Shown: one piece after another, positions 1 through 4,810 of the stretch | Position numbering within the stretch: position 1 is the stretch's first letter | Layout of the letters: each line of letters starts with the position of its first letter | From: JBHHYU01 sp046757725 | GTDB lineage: Bacteria; Desulfobacterota; Binatia; UBA9968 | Assembly (NCBI GenBank): GCA_046757725.1 | Contig: JBHHYU010000097.1 | Span: 1 to 10,647 of the forward strand | Length of the DNA stretch: 10,647 nucleotides | Direction: 5' to 3' | Notes under the pieces: generated by a model | What the model was told of the DNA's origin: nothing | Database searches by the model: none | Seen by the model: only the letters and a program-made list of their open reading frames with translations | Position numbers and translations under genes: made by a program

Positions 1-1173
1 GAGATCACCGGTCTCGAGTCCCCGGGTGATGAGGTGACGGGATCCAAAAGTGCGGGCAATGGTAACCGGACGGCGTTGGGCAATTTCCTGCTTGGCGCCA
101 GCGACGAACACCGCCGGCGACCCGTCCTCGGTCACGACGCTTGCGCGCGGGATGAGGATGGCCTGGGGGTAGGATCGCACCGGAATGGTGGCGTGAGCGA
201 ACATCCCAGGCAGGAGCCGCCTCGGACCGGGGTTCCCGACGAGGACCTCCACCGGAAAGGTCCGGGTCTCGGGGTCCGCCCGGGGGCCGATGTGTTCGAC
301 CCGCCCTTGAAACGGCTCGGTGAAACCCGTCAGGGTGACTTCGGCTTTCGCGCCGGGATGGAGGAAACCGACGTCCTCCGCGGGAATGCGTATCAGGACT
401 TTCACGGTGCTTATGTCTGCGAGACGGAAGAGTACCGTTCCCGGGGCGACCTGTTCCCCCAGGGTGACCGGTTTCTCGGATATGATCCCCGCGAAAGGGG
501 CTTCCACCTGAGTGTCCGCGAGGGCATCCTGCGCCCGGGACAGCTCCGCCTGGGCCGAGGCGAGTTCCGCTTCAGCCACCGCATGCTCGGCCTCCGCCTC
601 ACGGAGGCCGCTCTTGGCCCGCTCGGCCTCCTCCTGCGTGCGGCGGAGAGCCAGCTCGACCGCTTTCACCTCTACCCAGGCGATTCCCCCTTGGTCGAAC
701 AGGGATTTTAGTCGGTCAAATTCGGCCTGGGCCAACCGCAGCTTGTCCCGGTTGATTCTGATCAGGGCCTTTTGCCGGGCGATCTCCGCCTGTCGGGTGC
801 GGACCTGAGCCCGGGCGCGGGCCACCAGCGCCTTCCGTTGGCTCACGTCGATCCGGAAGGGGGTAGGGTCAATCGTGGCTAGCAGTGTTCCTTGCTTTAC
901 GGCGGCGCCCAACTCGATCTCCGGGGGGATTGCCGTCACGGGCCCCGAGACCTTGACACTGACCGCCGCCTCCCGGATAGCTTGCACGGTCCCCAGCGCC
1001 TCCAGCCGGTGGGTGAAGTCTTGGGGGGTTATGCGGGCCACCTCCACCGGCACCGGCACCCGTGCTGGCTTCGAGTTTTGTGGCTCCTGCACCGCCCGAA
1101 TCAAAAAAACGCCCACCGCGGTCACGAGGACCATCGCCAAGATCAAAAGGATGGAGAGACGACGCCGGGTCAT
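1..1173 (-). CDS. RND efflux periplasmic adaptor (HlyD/membrane fusion protein), 3' end off window
   Basis: Periplasmic adaptor of a tripartite efflux pump; it would link an inner-membrane RND (or ABC) transporter to an outer-membrane channel. The frame is open for 391 codons from the ATG at 1173-1171 to base 1, with no stop, so only a short C-terminus is missing. Visible parts: an N-terminal membrane anchor (about residues 7-26, no lipobox Cys), a first barrel-sandwich/lipoyl half (about 68-105), a long Ala/Glu/Arg/Gln-rich coiled-coil hairpin (about 108-220), the second lipoyl half with the motif GTVLFRLADI (245-254), a beta-barrel domain (about 255-330) ending in LLPGMFAHATI, and the start of the membrane-proximal domain. 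Its start overlaps the stop of the upstream tetR gene (ATGA), implying translational coupling and shared repression. The transporter gene is expected beyond the left edge. Substrate cannot be inferred. Confidence 0.93.
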   Translation of the reverse strand, partial: MTRRRLSILLILAMVLVTAVGVFLIRAVQEPQNSKPARVPVPVEVARITPQDFTHRLEALGTVQAIREAAVSVKVSGPVTAIPPEIELGAAVKQGTLLATIDPTPFRIDVSQRKALVARARAQVRTRQAEIARQKALIRINRDKLRLAQAEFDRLKSLFDQGGIAWVEVKAVELALRRTQEEAERAKSGLREAEAEHAVAEAELASAQAELSRAQDALADTQVEAPFAGIISEKPVTLGEQVAPGTVLFRLADISTVKVLIRIPAEDVGFLHPGAKAEVTLTGFTEPFQGRVEHIGPRADPETRTFPVEVLVGNPGPRRLLPGMFAHATIPVRSYPQAILIPRASVVTEDGSPAVFVAGAKQEIAQRRPVTIARTFGSRHLITRGLETGDL

Positions 1174-1772
1174 GGCTGGAGGCTCCGCAGGATCGTCTGG
1201 GTGAGGCTCTCGCGCATGGCGTCGAGATCGAAGGCGTTGCGGTCGCACAGCCACTGAAGAACTAGCCCGTCGAGCGTGGCAAGGATGGAGGCGGCGGCCA
1301 GCAGTGGGTTGTCGCAGCGGAAGGACCCGTCATTGACACCAGCGGCAATGATGGCCGCGACATCATTCCTCGCGAGCGCGTAGGCCTCCCGCAGGCGTGT
1401 GTGGAGAAGTGTCTGCTGCTCCCCCCGGCCCCCCTCGGCCCAGTAATCGAAGAAAACCAGAAAGAACGGCTCCCAGAGACGAAAGGTCTGAAACGCAACC
1501 GCGATGAATCGCTCGAGCATGGGGGCCGGCTGCCGGATTCCCTCGAGCTCTTTCATATAGAAAGCCTTCAGTTCGGCCAGCATGTGATCGTGCAAGGCCA
1601 AGAACAGGTCGGTCTTGCCCTTGAAGTATTCGTAGACAGTCCCCTTGCCGATGCCGGCTTCCTCGGCCACCGCCTCCATTTTTGCCCGGTGGTATCCCTC
1701 CCGGGCAAAGACCCGCATTGCGGCTTCGAGAATTTCCCTTCGCTTTCTGTCCTTATCAACAATAATAGCCAC
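1170..1772 (-). CDS. TetR/AcrR-family transcriptional repressor of the efflux operon
   Basis: A 200-aa one-component regulator. The N-terminal TetR helix-turn-helix is clear: the helix around residues 11-26 (REILEAAMRVFAREGY), then KMEAVAEEAGIGKGTVYEYF (31-50) followed by KGKTDLF. The rest is a helical ligand-binding/dimer domain with no recognisable effector signature. The start is GTG at 1772-1770, because an in-frame TAA lies directly before it; the Shine-Dalgarno is poor (TGGAAAT about 10 bases upstream). It is the first gene of the operon and its TGA overlaps the adaptor's ATG. A promoter and a palindrome straddling the start point lie immediately upstream, so autorepression relieved by a pump substrate is the likely logic. 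The family call is firm; the ligand is unknown. Confidence 0.95.
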   Translation of the reverse strand: MAIIVDKDRKRREILEAAMRVFAREGYHRAKMEAVAEEAGIGKGTVYEYFKGKTDLFLALHDHMLAELKAFYMKELEGIRQPAPMLERFIAVAFQTFRLWEPFFLVFFDYWAEGGRGEQQTLLHTRLREAYALARNDVAAIIAAGVNDGSFRCDNPLLAAASILATLDGLVLQWLCDRNAFDLDAMRESLTQTILRSLQP

Positions 1773-1787
1773 TTACAATTTCCACAT

Positions 1788-1815
1788 TAGAATGACCGAC
1801 CAGCCGGTCATTCTA
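1788..1815. promoter_or_regulatory. Probable TetR operator (11-bp inverted repeat)
   Basis: Arms TAGAATGACCG (1788-1798) and CGGTCATTCTA (1805-1815) are perfect complements around a 6-base centre. The site sits just downstream of the leftward -10 box, over the expected transcription start and 5' leader of the tetR-adaptor operon. TGACCG...CGGTCA half sites are typical of TetR/AcrR operators, so binding by the adjacent repressor is a strong inference. Confidence 0.8.
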
Positions 1816-1820
1816 GTCTT

Positions 1821-1849
1821 ATTATCGACCCTTTCCGAGAGGGTGTCAA
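1821..1849 (-). promoter_or_regulatory. Sigma70-type promoter of the tetR-adaptor operon
   Basis: On the minus strand there is a perfect -35 TTGACA (1849-1844), a 17-base spacer and a -10 GATAAT (1826-1821), which differs from consensus at one base. The expected start is near 1814, inside the palindrome at 1788-1815. A smaller inverted repeat (ACCCT 1828-1832 / AGGGT 1840-1844) lies within the spacer and could be a secondary protein site. Confidence 0.8.
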
Positions 1850-2004
1850 GCCTGCGGGCCTTTCCCCATAGGAATATTTCGGGTATTCTCGCTGCAGGCC
1901 ACCCTGAGCGCTTTCGTGTGCAAGCGGCCGAAAGAGGGGGAAAATAGGGAGAAGCGCAGCGTCAGGAATAGACAACGATTAATTTCTGTCGGGGAAGGAG
2001 TATC

Positions 2005-2880
2005 GTGTTCGACGTTTGCGTCATTGGTCATATCACCAGGGATGTCATACGGATTCAGAATGTGGAGAAAGAACTCCCTGGTGGAGTGGCATATTATTTC
2101 ACTATGGCAATCAAGAACCTGGGCTTACATGTCTCCTTAATTACGAAATGTTCTGAAAAAGATAAGACGCTGTTAGACGATCTTGTTGAGAACGACGTTG
2201 ACATTTTCTATTCAACAAGCAATACAACAACATTCGAGAACATCTACTCAAAAGATTCGCATTCAAGAATTCAGAAGGTAAGGTCTGTCGCCGCGCCATT
2301 CCGTCCTCAGGAAATACCGCACATTTCTCCTAGATGTTTTCATCTCGGGCCTCTGACAAAAAAAGATATCTCGGTTGACTTATTGAGAACTCTTTCACAA
2401 CGATCAAAAGTATCATTAGATGTACAAGGGTGTTTGAGAACTATTGAAAAGGAAGTGGTCAGTTACAGTGACTGGGAAGAGAAGGATGAAGGGCTGACGT
2501 ACGTGAATTTCCTGAAGGCCGATGAAGGAGAGGCAAAAATCCTTTCAGGCGAACAAGACCTAGAAAAAGCAGCCGTGAAGCTATCAACATATGCTATTGA
2601 TGAGATCGTCATCACACTGGGGAGTAAAGGATCTTTGATATATTCGAAAGGAAAAATATATCCGATCCCGTCTTTTCGTCCAAAGAAGATCGTCGACCCT
2701 ACGGGTTGCGGAGATACCTATATTGCGGGGTATCTTTTCAAACGGATGAAATCTTCCCCGATAGTCGAAGCTGGAAATTTTGCAGCCGCGGTCGCGTCAC
2801 TAAAAATGGAACGACACGGTCCTTTTGAGGGGACAGAGAAAGACGTTGGAAAGTTTTTGGAGATGTCACGGGTTATTTAG
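2005..2880 (+). CDS. PfkB/ribokinase-family sugar or nucleoside kinase
   Basis: A 291-aa cytosolic ATP-dependent kinase of the ribokinase fold. Evidence: an N-terminal GHITRD strand (8-13), the substrate-side PGG motif (25-27) followed by a helix and NLGLHVSLITK, KADEGEAKIL (171-180), the nucleotide-binding strand VITLGSKGSLIYS (202-214), and the PfkB signature DPTGCGDTYIAGY (231-243), where Asp237 is the expected catalytic base and the preceding Gly residues form the anion hole. Length is normal. The start is GTG at 2005, chosen because AAGGAG (1995-2000) lies 4 bases upstream and the N-terminus fits the family. The substrate is unclear: the usual Asn after the GG motif is not apparent and the lid is short. 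The gene is AT-richer than the efflux operon and converges on the signal peptidase gene with a 4-base overlap, so the two are separate transcription units. Confidence 0.9.
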   Translation: MFDVCVIGHITRDVIRIQNVEKELPGGVAYYFTMAIKNLGLHVSLITKCSEKDKTLLDDLVENDVDIFYSTSNTTTFENIYSKDSHSRIQKVRSVAAPFRPQEIPHISPRCFHLGPLTKKDISVDLLRTLSQRSKVSLDVQGCLRTIEKEVVSYSDWEEKDEGLTYVNFLKADEGEAKILSGEQDLEKAAVKLSTYAIDEIVITLGSKGSLIYSKGKIYPIPSFRPKKIVDPTGCGDTYIAGYLFKRMKSSPIVEAGNFAAAVASLKMERHGPFEGTEKDVGKFLEMSRVI

Positions 2881-3455
2881 CGGAAGGAGAATAACGTGTC
2901 CGGGGCGATCTTCCCCTCTATATTCTTCAATGGAACGGCCCCAAAGTCCCGGCTGTCCTCCCTTACCCATCGGTTATCCCCGAGGACATAGTATGTCCTC
3001 TCCGCGATGAAATAGGGACCATGATCCGGATAGGTTTTTCCAACAGCGTACGGTTCGTCTAAGCGGCGGCCATCTATGTAGACGTCTCCCGATTTGATCA
3101 GCAGTGTCTCCCCTGGGAGTCCGACGATGCGTTTGGCATCTTCCACAGAGGCATCTGTCGTCCTTCGGAACACGACAATGTCCCCTCGCTCGGGATTGAC
3201 AAAGTAATAGATGTACCTGTTGACTAAATAGTAGCCCTCCATGACCAGCGTCGGGTGCATGCTCTTATCGTTCGTAATCCCGGCGCTCACGACATATCCT
3301 TTGACGGAGTAACCGATGAGGATGGACCAGAACAGGATGAAGGCCAGCCTGTAATGTCTTCGCCGCTCTTCCAGGCCCCTGACATAGCGCCAGTCAAAAA
3401 AAACTCTATCGTCCTTTGTTCTTGTACGGCCTGTCCCCGAAATGGATTCCGTCAT
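2877..3455 (-). CDS. lepB: Signal peptidase I (S26 family)
   Basis: Membrane-bound Ser/Lys endopeptidase that removes signal peptides from exported proteins on the outer face of the inner membrane. The protein has 192 aa. A basic cytosolic N-terminus precedes one transmembrane segment (about 37-57). Box B SMHPTL gives the nucleophile Ser65; box C is RGDIVVF (90-96); box D KRIVGLPGE supplies the general base Lys108; box E GDNRWVREDSRDFG runs from 159 to 172. In box E the Ser usually found three residues after GDNR is Arg165, which is unusual. The start chosen is ATG 3455-3453, because AGG (3464-3462) is 6 bases away; GTG one codon upstream (3458) has only 3 bases of spacing. The 3' end overlaps the pfkB-family stop by 4 bases. 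It may be one of several paralogues in the genome. Confidence 0.93.
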   Translation of the reverse strand: MTESISGTGRTRTKDDRVFFDWRYVRGLEERRRHYRLAFILFWSILIGYSVKGYVVSAGITNDKSMHPTLVMEGYYLVNRYIYYFVNPERGDIVVFRRTTDASVEDAKRIVGLPGETLLIKSGDVYIDGRRLDEPYAVGKTYPDHGPYFIAERTYYVLGDNRWVREDSRDFGAVPLKNIEGKIAPDTLFSFR

Positions 3456-3554
3456 CACTCACCTGCCTGCTCGGCTTCAAGCACGGGCCGCTGGCCCCAC
3501 AGCATCTCACGTGAGGGAAGTACGGGACCACCCTGGACAGGGTGAGATCGGCAG

Positions 3555-3758
3555 TCATTCCCCGATCTCGAACACCTCCCGTAACGAGCGCCAGCGAATG
3601 CGATGATACTCCTCTGGGAAAAGGTCACGTAGAACCACTTCAAGGAGGGCGTCCACGAAGCCACATCGCTCCAATTCGCTTGACGGATCGCGGTACGAAA
3701 CGGCGGTCCTCCCCGTTCGGTTCCAGGGCCTTCTTATTAATCGAGATCGATCTTCCAC
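3555..3758 (-). CDS. Small hypothetical protein upstream of lepB
   Basis: A possible 67-aa protein that I do not recognise. The reading frame is open further upstream to a TTG at 3938, but the GTG at 3758-3756 has a good Shine-Dalgarno (GGAGGT, 3773-3768) 9 bases away and no ATG competes, so the short form is preferred. The N-terminal half is Arg-rich; the C-terminal half looks helical and acidic/aromatic (DALLEVVLRDLFPEEYHRIR), which reads like real protein. No signal peptide or membrane segment is visible. It ends about 100 bases before lepB on the same strand and could share its transcript. The evidence is the ribosome-binding site and residue composition only; a chance frame in GC-rich DNA remains possible. 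Confidence 0.4.
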   Translation of the reverse strand: MEDRSRLIRRPWNRTGRTAVSYRDPSSELERCGFVDALLEVVLRDLFPEEYHRIRWRSLREVFEIGE

Positions 3759-3906
3759 GCCGAGGCTACCTCCCTTCGTCCCCCACTGCTTCAGCAGCAA
3801 TTCCCGTGCCTCCCGGACTCCCTTCCTGGCCCGTACCCCGGCGGATCTGCAGCAAGCCGCTCTAAGCTCATGGGTACTTTTCAGGCACAGTTGGACCGGA
3901 TAGGGG

Positions 3907-3935
3907 TTGACTCTCCCCAGGTAACTGTGCAGAAT
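3907..3935 (+). promoter_or_regulatory. Promoter of the tRNA-Val gene
   Basis: TTGACT (3907-3912), a 17-base spacer and CAGAAT (3930-3935), placed so that transcription would start a few bases before the mature tRNA 5' end at 3946. An 8-bp inverted repeat, GCACAGTT (3885-3892) / AACTGTGC (3923-3930), brackets the -35 region and spacer; its role is unknown. Confidence 0.55.
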
Positions 3936-3945
3936 CAAGGCGACC

Positions 3946-4020
3946 GGGCGAATAGCTCAGTGGGAGAGCACCTGCCTTACAAGCAGGGGGTCAGAGGTTC
4001 GAAACCTCTTTCGCCCACCA
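3946..4020 (+). tRNA. tRNA-Val (anticodon TAC)
   Basis: A full cloverleaf can be drawn. The acceptor stem GGGCGAA (3946-3952) pairs with TTCGCCC (4010-4016), followed by the discriminator A and an encoded CCA (4018-4020). The D arm is GCTC...GAGC. The anticodon stem CCTGC (3971-3975) pairs with GCAGG (3983-3987) around the loop CTTACAA, giving anticodon TAC at 3978-3980 (valine, GUA codons). The T arm AGAGG-TTCGAAA-CCTCT carries the expected TTCGA. The 3' half of such genes is a common integration target, which fits the relics found immediately downstream. Confidence 0.97.
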
Positions 4021-4031
4021 AAAATCGCTAC

Positions 4032-4088
4032 TTACAGAGGATGGCGTGAAATGGTGCCGATTTTGGTGCCGGTTGGATGCGTGAAATA
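4032..4088 (-). pseudogene. Possible 3' relic of a tyrosine integrase gene
   Basis: The minus strand reads YFTHPTGTKIGTISRHPL then TAA (4034-4032), stopping 12 bases from the tRNA 3' end. A Gly-Thr-Lys-x-Gly-Thr tail with the gene pointing at the tRNA is what many tRNA-targeting tyrosine integrases show at their C-terminus. Codons further upstream in this frame do not resemble the integrase catalytic domain (no R-H-x-x-H or Tyr motif seen), so at most a fragment survives. The same DNA contains an in-register pair TGGTGCCG (4052-4059 and 4064-4071). The call rests on recognition of a short, low-complexity tail and is tentative. Confidence 0.3.
4039..4087 (+). repeat. Nested short direct repeats beside the tRNA
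   Basis: GGATGGCGTGAAAT (4039-4052) recurs as GGATGCGTGAAAT (4075-4087), one base shorter, and between them TGGTGCCG occurs at 4052 and again at 4064. This could be an integrase arm-type site, the trace of a local duplication, or simply codon repetition in an integrase tail. The 4021-4159 stretch otherwise shows no complete gene. Confidence 0.5.
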
Positions 4089-4159
4089 GACCGAGGCGGT
4101 AGTGCTTGGCCCCAACCCGACATATAAACCTCCCCAAGCGGAGGGAAAGGAGAAGTAAG

Positions 4160-4594
4160 ATGGAACCAAAGACACGAACTAAAGGAGTGTGCGTCCGGGC
4201 GGTCTCGGCGCCCCTGCCGGCCCGGTTGCCGTCGGCGCGGATGCCGCAGGAAATTATTCCGGTAGAAGCCGAGATCCCCGAAATGGAGTCGAGCATGGAG
4301 CCGTTGCCGGCTTTACCCTCGGATGCCGAAGCGAGTCCGGATTACCTCGCCGGGATCGGTGGGGCGTTGCGGGCCTGGCAACATAAGGGGAGTTTACGGC
4401 GATGGGCGGAGGTGTTGGCGGTGGAAGTGAATACGCTCAAGATCTTCCTCGAGCACAAGCGGGTGTGCGGGCAGATCCGGAACCAGGATCTCTCTGACGA
4501 ATACGTCCGGGGGACGTCGGAATACGGCATCGAGTTGAACCGGCTCAAAATCGCCCAGCTCCGAAAGGCGCGGGAGGGGTTGGAGGAGAGGTAA
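4160..4594 (+). CDS. Unrecognised 144-aa protein with possible helix-turn-helix
   Basis: Function not recognised. The ATG at 4160 is chosen over the in-frame start at 4106 because AAGGAG (4147-4152) lies 7 bases upstream; a CCTCC/GGAGG hairpin (4129-4144) sits just before that site. Residues 1-60 are rich in Pro, Ala, Glu and Ser and probably disordered. From about residue 62 (YLAGIGGALRAW) to the end it is helical and charged, with RRWAEVLAVEVNTLKIFLEH (79-98), whose spacing resembles an HTH of a small DNA-binding protein. No Cys/His metal site, signal peptide or membrane segment is seen. The composition is GC-rich, unlike the defence gene that follows, and an intrinsic terminator separates the two, so it is its own transcription unit. 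An island regulator or phage-derived gene is conceivable, but this is inference only. Confidence 0.75.
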   Translation: MEPKTRTKGVCVRAVSAPLPARLPSARMPQEIIPVEAEIPEMESSMEPLPALPSDAEASPDYLAGIGGALRAWQHKGSLRRWAEVLAVEVNTLKIFLEHKRVCGQIRNQDLSDEYVRGTSEYGIELNRLKIAQLRKAREGLEER

Positions 4595-4625
4595 GCTCGA
4601 ACGTCCTTTTAATCCTTACGTCGGA

Positions 4626-4649
4626 GGCCGGGTGAAAGCCCGGCCTTTT
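4626..4649 (+). terminator. Intrinsic terminator after the 144-aa gene
   Basis: GGCCGGGT (4626-4633) pairs with GCCCGGCC (4638-4645), including one G-U pair, around a GAAA tetraloop, followed by TTTT. It lies 32 bases after the TAA of the upstream gene and insulates the downstream promoter. Confidence 0.85.
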
Positions 4650-4706
4650 CTATGCCTCCGCTCCATTCGAGCGAAGAAAGGCCCTGTTTCCCTTGCTAGA
4701 GTGATT

Positions 4707-4715
4707 TGTTATAAT
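4707..4715 (+). promoter_or_regulatory. Extended -10 promoter of the Avs4-like gene
   Basis: TGTTATAAT is a perfect extended -10 element (TGn plus TATAAT at 4710-4715). The best -35 candidate at 17 bases (4687-4692, TTTCCC) is poor, as is usual for extended -10 promoters. The start would fall at about 4722, giving a leader of about 90 bases before the ATG at 4811. Confidence 0.65.
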
Positions 4716-4723
4716 AACTTGCT

Positions 4724-4795
4724 ATGACAGCCAACTCCTTCCAGACACGCCGAGTGATTATCAAGACCAATGATAAAGTCTGCAGGGTTCCTTAG
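4724..4795 (+). CDS. Possible 23-aa leader peptide upstream of the Avs4-like gene
   Basis: ATG at 4724 opens 23 codons (MTANSFQTRRVIIKTNDKVC then RVP) closed by TAG at 4793-4795, 15 bases before the start of the large gene. The ATG lies only about 2 bases from the predicted transcription start and has no Shine-Dalgarno, so it would be translated as a near-leaderless message, if at all. It could tune translation of the gene behind it, or be chance; 23 open codons are not statistically striking. Confidence 0.2.
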   Translation: MTANSFQTRRVIIKTNDKVCRVP

Positions 4796-4810
4796 GGCAG
4801 GTTCACGAAT

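Noticed and set aside
34..711. Long plus-strand frame (225 codons) and its neighbours up to 1265
   Set aside because: They lie antisense to the adaptor and tetR genes, whose domains are unmistakable; residue content is Arg/Gly-rich without domain signals, typical of shadows in GC-rich DNA.
3455..3664. Minus-strand 69-codon frame whose TGA touches the lepB ATG (TGATG)
   Set aside because: The coupling-like overlap is attractive, but no ribosome site or protein-like N-terminus is evident and it overlaps the better-supported 67-aa frame.
4106..4159. Upstream in-frame start for the 144-aa gene
   Set aside because: No ribosome site precedes 4106, whereas ATG 4160 has AAGGAG at ideal spacing; the extra residues would be translated from the ribosome-site region itself.
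3991..4296. Minus-strand 101-codon frame ending WWAKEVSNL
   Set aside because: Its end is the familiar spurious peptide from reading through a tRNA gene in reverse, and the rest is antisense to the 144-aa gene.
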